A stretch of DNA of 64,000 nt from Manihot esculenta (taxonomy: Eukaryota; Streptophyta; Magnoliopsida; Malpighiales; Euphorbiaceae): positions 28,314,020 to 28,378,019 of the forward strand of contig NC_035170.2 in assembly GCF_001659605.2 (NCBI RefSeq). Direction: 5' to 3'. This document shows, in pieces, positions 1 through 15,114 of the stretch. Position numbers and translations under genes: made by a program. The notes under the pieces were generated by a model that was given only the letters and a program-made list of their open reading frames with translations, was not told the origin of the DNA and ran no database searches. The number at the start of each line of letters is the position of its first letter. Within the stretch, counting starts at the first letter, position 1.

Positions 1-380
1 AATGGTATTTAGAAATTGAAAACGTAAATCATAAAATACTATTTTTTTTAATTTTGAGTAAAAATTATCTATCAAATATTAAAATAATTAGTAACTATTA
101 AAACATGTAATATTACTAGACATTATTTTGTAAATAATTTTTTTATAAATGTAAATAATGTTATCAAAATAAGAAATTAAATTTATGGGATAAATTATAG
201 TTAATCAAACTTTACCATTTTTCTAATTTTGTTATATATAATTATGGTGCCCAATAAAAAATGTTAAATTTCTATTAATTAGACAAATAAATCTAACCGT
301 GGTTTTATTTTTTTTTTTTTTAAATAAAGATTCTCTCTCCAAATTCCTTTCTTAAGTTTTAACTTAAATTCATTTGCTGC
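1..380. other. AT-rich intergenic DNA, no gene seen
   Basis: Very AT-rich sequence with T and A runs. I see no coding frame, RNA gene or recognisable element before the hAT-type MITE that starts near 389. Confidence 0.6.
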
Positions 381-864
381 CTCCTGTGCGGGTGAGCAGT
401 ATTCGGTTCAAATCGAAAAAATTGATCGAACCGAACTGATTTAAAATTTTAGTTCGGTTTTTTATATATTTTGGTTCAGTTTGGTTTTTAATTTTAGAAA
501 TTTCGGTTATTTCAATTCGGTTCGATTTTAATTAAAAAAAAATCGAAAAAACCGAATCAAACCGATTAGTAATAATAATATATTTTTTCAATAATATAGA
601 GAAATTAAATCATATTAAAATTAAAATATTTTAATTAAATTTTAAAATATTAAAAATAAAATGTAAAAAATAAAAAAATTATTAAAAATCGAAACTGATC
701 AAACCGAACCGAATCGAACCGAATCATACCGGTTTGGTTCGATTCGATTTCTAATCAAAATCGGTTCGGTTCGATTTTCATAAATACTAAAATTTCGGTT
801 TCGGTTTATTCGATTCGGTTCGATTTTGAACCGAACTGACCGAATGCTCACCCCTACTCCTGTG
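381..864. mobile_element. hAT-type MITE, copy 1, with 8-bp target duplication
   Basis: A 468-bp element (389-856) is flanked by the exact 8-bp direct repeat ctcctgtg (381-388 and 857-864). Its right end read inward begins TAGGGGTGAGCATTCGGT, and the left end is a slightly damaged match (GGGTGAGCAGTATTCGGT). Both arms carry many AACCGAA/TTCGGTT units, so the element can fold on itself. The 8-bp duplication and the (C/T)AGGGGTG-like termini are typical of the hAT superfamily. It has no transposase and is non-autonomous. Three more decayed copies occur at about 6.75, 14.1 and 25.7 kb. Confidence 0.75.
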
Positions 865-2740
865 GTTTATCATATCTCTGCATGTAAGAGGATCCTTCTA
901 CCCTTCCTTTGCCTCTAAGGGTAAGAGAGACCTCTTTTCTTTTTTGAATATAGTTTCTATTTTCTCCCATCCGATTGGATTGTAGATAATCCTTTTAACT
1001 ATTTTTACTCGGTTGTATTTAAGCATTCGAAAGAGATCATATATTTTTTATATGCATATTTGAATCTTTGTGGGTTTTTCTCCTCTTTGCTTGTCTCTTT
1101 CATAATGTTCTATTTGTATACTTTATTTTTAAAGTAAACTCCTTTACTTTAGAGGACATGCCCCTTCTTTAGCATGAATTATATTTTTTGTGTCTAATTG
1201 TTATTTTTTTTGCGATTGTTGGTCTAAAGATTCTAAATTACTCTTTGATGATTATCATTCGATAGAGGGGGCAAGAAACAAAATAATAGTTGTATCTAGC
1301 ACATGCTCGTAAACAGTTTAGAAAGCAGGAATGAGATGACAAATAATGATACCACCTTTATTCATTGCCAACACATAATAGATGTAGAGTTTCTATATGG
1401 TTCGGTACTCAATGGTTTTCTCTTTATCTTTCTTCGAATATTTTTTATTTCTTTACTTTTTTTTATTTTTCACATTTAAATTTATCAATATCAACATCTC
1501 AATAAATAGCTAGCTTAGTATAGTTAGGGTTATATAATTTTTTTTCAGTAGGATAGGCTTGCTTGTAATGGGATTGTGTTTTACATGTATGAAAGAATAA
1601 ATATCAAATACTTAAATTTTTAAAAAATTTATTAATTTATTTATATTTTAAAATTATTCAATTAAAATATCTTTATATTTTACATAATCAAACTCTTGTA
1701 ATTTTTATGTTACTTTACAAGATTTATTTTAAATTTGATCAGAAAAATTAAATAGTATGAATATTTCAAATTATAAAAATTAAATAATACATATAATTAA
1801 AATTATAAAAACCAACCAAAACAATTATTCCAGGTAGGTTGCTAATGTTTTTTTTTTTAACAGAAAAAAAAATTTATATTTTACAAAATATAAAAATAAT
1901 TTAATGGAGTGATTTGAAAATAAAAACAAACTAGTTTATTTAATAAAATTTCAGGGATTACATAATAATTTAGCCTAGATGTATTTGGGATGGGTTTGGA
2001 CCAAGCAATATTGTTTTTTCTTTTTAGTCATAGCCTATCTGAGGGCCCTCAACTAGAAAATGAAATTGCATTAATAAAATTAATTTGGTTGGACTCAATT
2101 AAATTTGATATATTGGCTTGGATTAATTATAAATTCAGTTTCAGTTATGTTTCTCAATATTAACTTTAATTTGAAACTTAATTACAATTAATTAAAAAGT
2201 TAAACTATTCTATTGGCTCCTTTCTAGATTACCTCAGCTTGATACGGTCTTTTGCCCAGAAATGCAAGAAATCTAGAATGTTTACTTCTAGATGATGTGC
2301 AAGTCCATTAGTTCTTTTGGGTCGGATCTAGAGAATCCAATCAGGATTAATGTTTTCTGGGTGGAATTTACATTTGAGTTGTCTTTTACTGGAACCAAAT
2401 CATTGTACTTTTAGGCCATAGTTAATGATATTTCAATCCAAAATTTGATACTAAATTCACATTGATTTCACACATCTCAAAAACCATAAAGATGACCTTG
2501 ACATAATACTTATTAATAAATTCGATTATTATATGGGCAATCTATTAACAGAAAATGGACATTAAACTGAAAAGCATCGAACAGAAGTAATACAAATACC
2601 ATATGCATTGCATTTTGTGCTCAAGCAGACACTTGAAAGCTAATGATCTGGATTAGGAATACTATTACTTCATACATGCTTCCATTCAGTCATCAAGCAA
2701 ACTGGCTTTGTTAATGGTACCTCAAATCATCAATGTCATG
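865..2740. other. Intergenic DNA, no gene seen
   Basis: AT-rich sequence with no frame or RNA that I can support. The last 200 bp or so probably contain the 3' end of the RPL3 transcript, but I cannot place its poly(A) site. Confidence 0.5.
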
Positions 2741-2960
2741 CCCTTTGAGAGCAAAATGGAGCACTGAAATCAATGGCATTCAGATATATAAATAGCAGTA
2801 AATAATTTAATAAGGAAAGCTCCAAACAGGTTCAGTAATAATTGAAGCAACAAAACTACAGTCACCAACAAAAACCAACAGAGTAATCCAACTCAAAAAT
2901 TTCAAACACTAGGAGAAAAAGTTGTGATGTTTATTTATCCTCTCCCATGCTTAGCTAAAC

Positions 2961-5281
<2,321 letters not shown>

Positions 5282-5298
5282 TCAACCTCAGGACACCA

Positions 5299-6480
5299 CT
5301 GCAACACTCATAGAATTTCAAACTTATTAGAGAAAATTCATACAAGATAGGAAAATATCTTTCCAAAAGATATTCAGTTAATTTTAAATGCTTGAACTTG
5401 TCAATCATTTTTTTAATAATATCAGCGAAACAAATTTCTCTCTCAAAGAAAAGAATCTTACCAAGTATTATCACATAAAGAACTGAAAATTGAAATAATG
5501 TTTTTGTATGATATTGTACTCGCACAATATTCTCTATCGCAACCAAAAGATCAAAACATGTATTATCACATAAACAAGATGATATTGAAATAGATTTTCT
5601 GGATAAAATCATAATGACTTGAACGGATATAAGTCATGAGACACATTCAAGTCAATTAAAATTATTTAAAATAGTAAAGAGAATGGGATGTATGCAGTCA
5701 TAAAAATTTTTTCCTGTATTTTCATAATAACACGCTAAAGGCAAATGATCAAGAGACAACCACCAAATTAACCAACCTGGAAGGAATCCTCAAAACAGAA
5801 CATAAGTTTCAATTTAAAATCAATTTTTTTAAAAAATAAGCTTTGCGCTCAAAATGCTACAAAACCAAAAGATTATACTATTTCAATACTAAATAATCAC
5901 GAATTTCATTTAAAAAAATAAACATATCAACCCTCAACCTGTAAGCATTGATAACAACACCAAACCTTTACCATGTGAAATGACATGCTTCCCAAGCAAA
6001 GGCCTATGGAACAACAACTATGCCAAATCTCGAAGCTCAGCGGTACATTGTACAGGCAAAAAGAGCCCTTTCCGAGTCTCCAGCCTTGATTATTTCAGCC
6101 GTTCTCATATAAAGGAAGCAATTTCAAAACCACTACCAGGCAAGCGCAATAGCAAAATGTTTACCATAACAAGAGCATAACAAACCCTTTAAAAAACTGG
6201 AAAAACACTTTAACAGAAATCTTCAGAAGCGTAAAACAAGCATAACCCAATTCCTCGTAGAGACAAGTAGAGATCTAATCTAGTCAATCACTGGATCGTA
6301 AAAAGCAAACCAAATTGACCCATGAAGATTCAATCAGCTAGAAGTTAAATAAGCACGAGTGTTTATGAATACATTACAGAGATTGGAAGGAATTACCTCC
6401 AGATGCGAAGGCCACTAGATGTACTGGGTGCCGCAAAGAACCCTAGAAGGGTTTAGCTAGGCATTTTATATCGTTCTCGA
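5299..6480 (-). other. RPL3 5'UTR exon and 5'UTR intron
   Basis: On the minus strand a donor (GGAG|GTAATT, exon end 6397) and an acceptor (TTGCAG|TGG, exon start 5298) define a leader intron of about 1.1 kb ending 20 nt before the RPL3 ATG. The leader exon runs from about 6440 to 6397. Long first introns of this kind are common in highly expressed plant housekeeping genes and often enhance expression; that role is inferred here. Confidence 0.7.
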
Positions 6481-6660
6481 ATGAAATCCAACGGCTGCAA
6501 TTAGCGTCCAATTGGTAATTGTCGTCCGTTGGATACGTAAATTGGATTAGGGTTAGGGTTTTCTGAGAAGAGCAGCCATGGAAAATAATATATGGGCTTA
6601 GAATAGAGAAAGCCCACTGAACCGCTGTTTGATCTAGTCCAATACTATCTAAATTGGGCT
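6464..6660 (-). promoter_or_regulatory. RPL3 promoter: TATA box, telo-box, site II elements
   Basis: Read on the minus strand there is a TATAAAA box (6464-6470). A double telo-box AAAACCCTAACCCTAA (6547-6562) lies about 80 bp upstream of it. Three site II-type TGGGCT motifs follow at 6593-6598, 6611-6616 (inverted) and 6655-6660. Telo-box plus site II is the established promoter signature of plant ribosomal protein and other growth-linked genes, where TCP factors bind site II. Confidence 0.75.
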
Positions 6661-6749
6661 GAGTTTCTGAAAATTAATGGAACCACTTGGATTTTTTTTT
6701 AATATATTTTTTCCATAATAAACTTTTTTTAATTTATTTTTTGGATAAA

Positions 6750-7160
6750 ATTAATTGATTGAAATTAAAAAAATCGATTAAATTAAATTAATTTAAAATT
6801 TTAGTTTAATTTTTTATTCATTTTAATTCGATTCGATTTTTAATTTTAAAAATTTCGATTATTTCGATTTGGATTATAAAAAATTGAAAAAACTAAATCG
6901 AATCGATTAATGATAATAGTATATTATTTTAATAATATAGAGAGATTAAATCATATTAAAATTAAAATATTCTAATTAAATTTTAAAATATTAAAAGTAA
7001 AGTGTATAAAATAAAAATTTATTAAAAATTTAAACCGATCAAATCGATTTAATTCGATTTGATTTTTAATTAAAATCGATTTAATTTAATTTTTATAAAT
7101 ACTAAAATTTTAATTTTCAATTTATTTAATTTGATTTGATTTTAAACTGAATCGATCCCA
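6750..7160. mobile_element. hAT-type MITE, copy 2 (decayed)
   Basis: This shares the internal core of copy 1, including the taataataatatatt, atagagagattaaatcatatt and aaattttaaaatatt stretches in the same order. The AACCGAA/TTCGGTT units have mostly become AATCGAA or AATTAAA. Ends are too damaged to place exactly and no target duplication can be read. Confidence 0.6.
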
Positions 7161-7495
7161 TAAGAAAATGAAATTATGCGTTGAGCATCTAAAACTAAGT
7201 GGTGGCATTATATTAATAGAATAATAATTATTAATATTAAATAAAAAAATATTTTAAATTATAGTGAGAGATTTGTGACAATGATTTGTAAAAGATAGAG
7301 AGTGGACAAAGGCACTTGAAAATGAGATGGAGTTCCACCAAATATCAAGCTAAGATCAATCTCATGATGTCAAATGGGCCATCATCTAAAAGAAATCTAG
7401 TCATGTCACCAAAGACTTCAAATTTTTAAATTAAAATATTTCAAATCTTTTAACTATCTGCTAATAGATACGACGAATGAGATTCTATTTTAACA
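7161..7495. other. Intergenic DNA, no gene seen
   Basis: AT-rich spacer between two mobile elements. No coding or RNA signal is recognised. Confidence 0.5.
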
Positions 7496-8571
7496 TAAAA
7501 TTAAAGAAAAATTATTTTTTAGTCTCTGAGATATAGTGTAATTAACGGATTCATTCTTCTATTTTTAGAATCCAATATTTTCGTCCCTGAGATTTAATTT
7601 CGTTAAAATTTAATGTCTCTCGTCAAAAATTTCTGTTAAGTCAATGATTTTCACCTGGTGAAAGAGAATAAATATAATTTCAAAAATATCATTATCAATA
7701 ATAAAATGAAAAAAATACTATTTAGTCCCTATAATATGAAAAAATTCACTATTTAATCCCTTAATTTTGAAAAATATATTAAAATGTTCCTAACATTTTA
7801 AAAAGTCTACTAGTTAGTTCCTCTATTAATTTTATCACTAAATATTTTACTATTTAGTCCCTATAGTTTAGAAAAAAAATTAATTAACCCCTCAAATTAT
7901 TAAAAAATTTACTAATTAGTCACTCCATATCATGGGAATTTTAGATTTTTTTATAATACTTAACGACTAAAGTTAACGGAAAGACTAACTAGTAAATTTT
8001 TTAAAATATCAGAGACATTTTAATGAATTTTTAAAATGGCGAGCAGTGATCGATGACGAACAATATCACAAAAAATATTTATATTGAGTTTTAACTTTGT
8101 ATTTTTAATAATTTAAATTTTATATATTTTGATTTTTATTATTTTTGCTGAATTTGAATCTTAAATTTATTAAAATTTTTATTTGTTTATAGAGATTGAG
8201 TTTGAGATTTTCTTCCTTGAATTTTGACGAAATTAAACTTTAGGGACTAAAATGTTGAATTCAAAAAAATAGAGGGACAAATATGTTAATTATGTAATAT
8301 CTTAGGGACAAAAATGTATTTTTTCCTTCAATTCTTTGAGAGAGGGACCTATAAATTTGTAGGAATTAAATTTTAGGAACTAAAGTATTGAGTTCTAAAA
8401 AGGGTAATTCGGTCATTTTTCCTATCACTAACGGCATTTTTGATGGAGGGACCTCTAATTTTGACGGAATTAAACCTCAGGAACGAAAGTATTGGGCTCT
8501 AAAAATAGAGGGACGAATATATTAATTACGCTATACCTCATAGACTAAAAAGTAATTTTCTCTAAAATTAA
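7496..8571. mobile_element. MULE-like non-autonomous element, copy 1, long terminal inverted repeats
   Basis: An element of about 1.06 kb (7505-8562) is flanked by a 9-bp direct repeat taaattaa-type (taaaattaa at 7496-7504 and 8563-8571). Its two ends are long inverted repeats of more than 100 bp that begin AGAAAAATTATTTTTTAG on the left and GAGAAAATTACTTTTTAG on the right. Phrases such as ttagtccctgag and aatttcgtca recur in mirror order. No transposase frame is present. A 9-bp duplication with long TIRs fits the Mutator superfamily. A second copy lies at about 47.37-48.46 kb. Confidence 0.6.
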
Positions 8572-9366
8572 TTATAGATTTTGAAATAAAAATTAGTCAA
8601 ATCACATATTAATTTTTATATAATTTTTTTAAATATAAAAATAGTAATATCTCAAATTTAAATTTTCTTATCTATTCATTATTTTGATATATTTATTTTA
8701 ATATTAATAATGATGTATAATAATATATTTTAATAAAAAAATATAAAAAAATATTATATCGTTTCATTAATTTTTTATTTCAATATTTTATAGTTTAATT
8801 TGTATCACAGTTATTTTTCGTGATATCACACTGTTATAAATAGTAATAACTGCAAATATTATGAGAAAAATATTGATAAAAAAATTAAATATTATTTTAA
8901 CAGAAATAAAATTACAACTTAAAAATGAAAAATTAATAAAATTATGAAATTTTTTTATTTTTGTATTCAAAATATTAATTAATAATTATATTTTATATAT
9001 TACATCAATATTTTTTAATTATATCTAAAAATTATCGATATTTATTAATAATATAATATTTTTTAGTCGTTGTGGTATGTTAACAGTGGCTTATCTTATA
9101 TATAAATATATTGGGAAAATCCAAGTAATGTTGATTAAGTGTTAAATTAAGCAAAAGGTGAGGTCTTCAATAAATTATAAAATAGAAGACATTCGTGCAT
9201 GTGACTTTTGCTTATGTATTTGTCAACTTTTACATGAAGTATAGAAGAAGTTTAATTAGCTTAGATTTAAAAATTTTGCATAATTTAAAAACAGAATCCA
9301 ACCAAGATATCATCTTCTAAAGTGATATTCATATGATGTGAATGAATGTTTTCTAATGTAACCAAA
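8572..9366. other. Intergenic DNA, no gene seen
   Basis: Extremely AT-rich spacer. The 60-codon frame at 8788-8970 is low-complexity and not credible as a gene. Confidence 0.5.
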
Positions 9367-9866
9367 TGTAACGGTCAGCGGTGTATTTTCTTTCTGGAAA
9401 CCGTTCAATATCAAAAAATAATAAAAAATCAAAATTATATATGATAGATCGTATAAAATTATTAAATAATTTTGATTAATCATTTTGGGCTAAATGGAAA
9501 ATGAATTTAAAAGTTATTTGAGTCAATTTAGACTAAACTGTTTCAATTGGTATCAGAGTCACTTTAGATCAGATAAATTATTCAGAATTAGTGGATCTGT
9601 GAAAAAAACAATACTCGAGGATCCGGTCTTGGTTAGTAATCGTAACCCATTCATTTACAATGAGAATATCACAAATTTAGCGGAATCGAGTGTAACAGTC
9701 AGCTCTGCTTCTGCTGCGAAAGCCATACCACATCGGCAGATAATAAAAAATCAAAATTATATATAATAATTAGCACGAAACTACTAAATAACTTGAGTTA
9801 ACCATTTTGAATCAAGTGGAAATTAAATTTAAAAGTTATTTGAGTCAGTTTGGAGCATCTGTTTCA
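9367..9866 (+). mobile_element. TRIM-like miniature LTR retroelement
   Basis: Two direct repeats of about 178 bp (9367-9545 and 9691-9866) begin TGTAAC and end TGTTTCA. They share long blocks such as aataaaaaatcaaaattata and taaaagttatttgagtca. Right after the first repeat is TGGTATCAGAG (9548-9558), the primer-binding site for initiator tRNA-Met. The internal region is only about 145 bp and has no gag or pol. Total size of about 500 bp is typical of TRIMs (terminal-repeat retrotransposons in miniature). The 5' third of the two repeats is strongly diverged and no target duplication is visible, so the insertion is old. The 90-codon frame inside it is not a gene. Confidence 0.6.
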
Positions 9867-11470
9867 CAGATGATACGTTTTATAATTTTTATCTATTTTA
9901 TTTTTTCACACACGTTAAAAATTATAATTTTTATTAATTTTTTAATTATACATATTTTAAATATATTAAATTTTATTAAATATTAATAAATTTTTTAATT
10001 TTTTTTATAAATAATATAAAATTAAATAAAATTATAATTATTATTTATATATTATTATAATTAAAAAAGAAAAATAAATAATAATTATTAAAAAAATTAA
10101 ACACTTAATTCAATAAAAAATAAATTAAATATCTGAATTAATTCAATTGAATTAATTTTTTTAATTTAAATTGAATATTCGTAAACAACACTACCTATAA
10201 GTTTTTTTTTTTTTTTTTTACATTACTCCTTTTCTTTAATCTAAGTCCAATATATTCTTCTCTCTTTTTCCCATCTTCTTCTTTTCTTCTTTTCCCCAAC
10301 GGTTGCTAAGAGGACGATGGCCAATTGCTGCCTCACTATGGTGATTTTCTTTTGTCTCCAAGTAAAATACAAGCCAATAATCCATTCATCTTTTAAATGA
10401 AAACTCGCTAGCGCATGCATTGTCTTATTTTTATGAATTTATTTGAATTGAATTTTTATCCGTTTAGATGTTAAATTAATAAATATTTATATGATGAAAA
10501 AAATAAAAATATCTTCAATTTGAAGCTTTGACTTTTAGTCAATCATACTTAGGTTTTTTTTTTTTAAGATTCTCATAGTCAAAGGATAATGATGTTCTTT
10601 AATTTCCATTTGTCCCTTTCTTAATAATTATGTTGTCTATTACCATTATTACATAATAAAAAAAAGACCCCATGTAAGTGGCTTGGTGCCCTTTCATTTA
10701 TTATTCTTATATTTAAATTTGGACCCTTCTATTTCTTTTTTTTTTTATTTCCCCCTCCCTAAATTTATTTTTCATTATTTAAAAATAAAAGCTATAAATA
10801 AAATACATGCATAGAAAATCTAAATTGATAAAATATATATATAAATTTTTCAATGATCAGAGTTGGATTTTGATGTGGTTGAATAACATTGGCAAATCAA
10901 AGTGTATAAAAAAATGAAAAAAATGAGTGTGACTTTAGAGGATCCATTGCTTCTTGGCTGAGTAGACAAGGATAGTGGAGAATGGAGAAGCTTTTTTCGT
11001 AGCCGGCAGGCTGACGTGGAGGCACTTTCCTCCAAGATAATTGGAGCGTTTCATACACGCGCCATGCATATGTATCATGCAGTATTTTTTGGAGCATGCA
11101 TTACTTTGCTATTCACCCTAAGTGTGGTGTCTAAATATAGGAATACAGCAAATGGTTGTACTAAAAATAAATAAATATGAAGGAAAAAAAATAAAAAAAA
11201 GGAAAAGAAAACATAGTATTGCTCTTTTCTGTTTGGTGGAAGGGAAAATATTTGCTCTACAGACAGAACTTTTGATTCATGTCATTGAGATATGAGAGGA
11301 ATGATTTTCTTTTTTACCCTTGTAGTTTTTACTGAGGAGTATATAGTGGCAAACAGTATCATATATCATCAAATTTAGAGGAAAAAAATCATTTTGTTTA
11401 AGACTTATACTTTATTTGGTATTATTAATAGAGTAGTGGTTGAGAAAAAGAGTGCTCCCATTGGTTGAGA
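9867..11470. other. Intergenic DNA, no gene supported
   Basis: AT-rich sequence with long homopolymer runs. A 27-codon frame from 10318 (MANCCLTMVIFFCLQ...) follows a pyrimidine-rich leader-like stretch and is signal-peptide-like, but nothing downstream continues it. Frames around 10850-11097 on the minus strand overlap in different phases and match nothing I know. Confidence 0.4.
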
Positions 11471-11479
11471 CTACTACTC

Positions 11480-11955
11480 TTGAAGTTGATTGGATTGCAT
11501 TCATTGATTGTGCAGTCTTTGTTAATGCTTATTTATTCGGTTTTGCAGCAGTATTTGAGAACTTGAAAGACTTCTTTTCCATTGCAATTTCGGATTTTTA
11601 TGAGGGGAGTGGGTAACCTGTTAAGTTTTGGCCTTGCGTCAATATTTATCTTATGTTAGAGATTGTTTTCTTCAGACTGATTGTATTTTTACGGATAACC
11701 AATCCTTAGTATTGGCTATTCGCTCTCCTCTGGATGACTTTTCGGAATTTGAATTAGTTGTTTCTAATTGTAAGGATGTTATGCGGTCTCATGGTAATAT
11801 TCATATTCGTTGGGTATGGCGTTCAGAAAATAGAGCCACCCATTTATTAGCTAGAGAGTCTATTCATCATAGTAGATTTAAGATTTGGATTGACATTCTT
11901 AATGGTCTCTTGGATTATTATCCTACAAGTCTTTCTTAATTAAAAAAAAAAAATA
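11480..11955 (+). pseudogene. LINE-type RNase H domain relic (5'-truncated retroelement with A-tail)
   Basis: Conceptual translation from 11488 reads DWIAFIDCAVFVNAYLFGFA..., the start of an RVT_3-type RNase H-like domain of plant non-LTR retroelements. It hits a stop near 11614. The domain continues in another frame from about 11620 with LALRQYLSYVRD, then DCIFTDNQSLVLAI and RWVWRSENRATHLLARES, which carry the conserved TDNQSL and NxxAH/LA-type motifs. The frame ends at 11939 and an A-rich tail (taaaaaaaaaaataaaa) follows at once. This fits a 5'-truncated LINE or a captured piece of one, inactivated by at least one stop and one frameshift. Confidence 0.65.
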
Positions 11956-13980
11956 AAATTGATTGAAAATTATTTTTAATATAATTTAATTATAAGAATA
12001 CAATAAAGTTGAGACATATGTAACTATCATATCATAATATAAGAGAAAAAAATAAATATAAAAATTTTAAATAATTTCACTATAATATCTCTCGACAAAA
12101 TAAAAATAAAATTTTATTAGCGTGTGATCTAATTTATTTAAATTCTTAAATTTTAATCTCAATCACTTTATTTAAAAAATGGTTGATTTGATATGATGTG
12201 AATTTAAATGAATTGAATTTTTTTTATAATTTAAGAATTTAATCTATAAAAAAATATATTTAAAATTTAAATTACGCTATATAATTAATAAATATATAAG
12301 TAACTCATTGGTAAGTGTATATGAATAAATTTAAAAGGTCTTAAATTCTACTTTTTCAATCTCTAAACTCCGATACTCATTTTAGAAGAAAAAAATTAAC
12401 AAATGTCAAAGTAATAAAATAATTTTTTCCAAATTATTTTTGTCTAACATCTAGAATGATATTTCCTGCTTTTCCAGGTAAGTAATAAAGATCAAGATTA
12501 CTTAATCAAAAGAAAAACCTTTTTTTTCTGAGATGAATAATGCAACTGCCAGAGAAAGCAAGCCATAAACTGTGAGGCTGTGAGATCTAAAGCTTCATTT
12601 AATTATAATTCCTGAAGAAAGATAAGAAAGAATCAGGTTCTCTCCTTCCTTCTTTGTACTATGTAGTATACATGCATGGACATGGTTCCAGTTTATGGCA
12701 GAAAGTCACCCATTTTCTCTTTTATTTTTCTTTCCTAATTCTTTTCTCATTCTTTTTTTTTTCAAAAAAAGAATTATCTGCAGTGCATTTCAAAGGACTG
12801 TTTAGATTCGGTTAAAAATTTTAATTAATATCGTTTAATTAAAATGAAATAAGAGAAAAAATAAATTAAAAAATGAAAATTTTTATTTAAATTTTTTAAA
12901 AATTAAAAAGTGAGTTTCTAATAGATAACGAAACTGTTTATAATATAAACAAAATTTTAATATGTAAAATTATAAAAATATTTAAAATATCTAAAAAAAT
13001 AATTAAAATATAAAATTGACTTTCTAAACGATAAAATTTTTATATTAATTTTTATCACACTTTTAAAAGTCTGCGTCTTGAAATTTTCTTTTCAAAAAAT
13101 TATCATGGATTCCCATAAGATGTTAGCAACAAAAAGTTAAGTTCGATTTAAATTTGCAATAACATTTAGGACTAATTGCTATATGTCACACTCTTTATTA
13201 TTGGAATTGACAAAAGGATAAAAAAACAAAAATTACTCAGAAAATTAAATAAAAATAATTAAAAAGATTAGACTTATAAATTGCTAAAGAAATAAACTGA
13301 ACATATATGAAAAAAAAATTAATTAATAAATTTTATTGCATCACAGAAATTAAATAGTTAATTTTTGGCTTTTGAAGTGAAAGATGAAAAGCAAATAATG
13401 TTTGCTTTAACTTTAGAGCAGTCTCTTTAAGACAATTCCATTTTATAGTAAAGCTCAAATGCAAATTAAACATAGACAAGGTGTTGGTCCGAAGGCTGTA
13501 AGGGAAAGTTTATATATCAAAATAGAAAAGCTTCCCTCTTCTATGCAATCTATTCATACAAACACAATCATACACTGATCATTCAAACTATTATCTCTGT
13601 CTTTTTATTTCTCATTTTGATAGCTTTTTTTTTTTTAAATAAATAAATGATGTTTTATGATTTCATTATTTTATTAAATATTTTATTTTCTGATTTAATA
13701 CTCTTTAATAAGTGAAATATTTTTAAATATTAATTCATTACCTTTATTCTATTTATATATGTATTTTAATTAAGAGTAATATAGTATTTTTTATCTATTT
13801 TTATTAAAATTAAATATAGTTATTTCTTTTTTAATTCATATGAAAAAACTTAAAAAGACAAAAAAAAAAAAAGAAAAGAAAAGAAAGAGTATACAAAATC
13901 GCACAAAAATTATTTATTGAAGGGGTGTAACACATTTACTCTCAAGATGGTTCATAAAATTCTAATAGAAGAAAAATGAG
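11956..13980. other. Intergenic DNA, no gene seen
   Basis: AT-rich spacer with poly-T and poly-A runs and no supportable frame. It may contain degraded elements that I cannot delimit. Confidence 0.5.
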
Positions 13981-13983
13981 TTC

Positions 13984-14099
13984 GTATTATCGGTCTCACT
14001 TATTTAAAATATTTATGATTCACTTTAATTCATAATAAATTGTATTATCGATCTCACTTATTTAAAATATTTACGACTCACTTTAATTCATAATAAATT
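13984..14099. repeat. Two-copy 58-bp tandem duplication
   Basis: A 58-bp unit beginning gtattatcg is repeated head to tail (13984-14041 and 14042-14099) with only a few transitions between copies. It lies directly against the target site of the MITE at 14108. Confidence 0.8.
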
Positions 14100-14505
14100 G
14101 TAATAGTTAGAGGTTAGTATTCGATTCAAACTGAAAAAAATTAAATTAATTTAAAAATTTGATTCGATTTTTTATTTATTTCAATTCGGTTCGATTTTTA
14201 ATTTTAAAAATTTTGATTGTTTCAATTTGATTTAATTTTAATTAAAAAATTAAAAAAACTAAATCGATTAGTAATAATAATATATTATTTTTAATAATAT
14301 AGAGAGATTAGATTTATGTAAAAAATAAAAAATTTATTAAAAATTTAAATCGATCAAACCAAATTAAATTGAATTAAATCAATTCAATTTGATTTGATTT
14401 CTGATCAAAATCGATTCTGTTCGATTTTCATAAATACTAAAATTTTAATTTTCAATTTGTTCGATTTGGTTTAATTTTGATCCGAACCTCACCCCTAGTA
14501 ATAGT
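14100..14505. mobile_element. hAT-type MITE, copy 3, with 8-bp target duplication
   Basis: A 390-bp element (14108-14497) is flanked by the perfect 8-bp repeat gtaatagt (14100-14107 and 14498-14505). It begins TAGAGGTTAGTATTCG and ends CACCCCTA, matching the termini of copy 1. Internal AACCGAA units have largely decayed to AATTGAA or AATTAAA, and the core is shortened. Confidence 0.72.
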
Positions 14506-15114
14506 CATTGCAAAAATCAGGGGATACATTTATGGTTGGCATTTATCAAAAGCAACAGAACAATGCAGCAATTTTAAATGATTGAAAGTGCAATCCCAAG
14601 TCCAACATCTCTCATTCAAAGCAATAAAGAGACATCCTTTGATTAAAGCTAAAGGGCATTTTCGTCATATGAATAAAGAAATAAAGAGAAAGAAAGAGCA
14701 GCAGCAGCATCCAACTTTACTTTTTCTCCCCCTACACTCTCAACTTTAAATTTCTGTTATCCAACGGCTTTATTAATTTCATTTCTTTAAATACATAGTT
14801 ACTATTCCTTAAAATTAAATATTTTTCCTTTCTCTTCCTTCTCTTTACTTGTTAAATATAAATAAAAGAAAGTGAAGGAAAAGAATGAACGGAAAAGAGA
14901 AGTAAAGGGGAGGCTTAGCTTCTTCCTTCTACTTGACGACTCTTTCTGTGAAGATGTTTGGTTCTTTAAGCCCATGCACACTTGAAGTTTCTCAGATTCC
15001 CTTCACTTTTCCTTCTTTTGTAGAAAATCCATCGATACCCAAGTGCTTAAATCCCTTTGTCTTTGCTTCAAATCCTTCCAAATTCAATTCCCCAGAGTAA
15101 ATTTTAAACAAAAT
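14506..15114 (+). promoter_or_regulatory. Upstream region of the LRR receptor kinase gene
   Basis: Non-coding stretch before the receptor kinase, with pyrimidine-rich sequence (14720-15030) that looks like promoter and 5' leader. I cannot pick a TATA box or start site with confidence. An in-frame ATG at 15043 lies 72 nt upstream of the preferred start. Confidence 0.35.

Noticed and set aside
9494..9766. 90-codon plus-strand frame
   Set aside because: It spans one terminal repeat, the primer site and the other repeat of the TRIM-like element, so it is a chance frame.
10318..10398. Short signal-peptide-like frame MANCCLTMVIFFCLQ
   Set aside because: It is only 27 codons, with no continuation, no conserved peptide and no clear partner exon.
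10850..11097. Two overlapping 61-66-codon minus-strand frames
   Set aside because: They lie in different phases of the same DNA with no recognisable domain. I considered a CLE-type peptide but the motif is absent.
15043..15114. Upstream in-frame ATG of the receptor kinase
   Set aside because: It would place 24 hydrophilic/mixed residues ahead of a good signal peptide; the second ATG is the more likely start.
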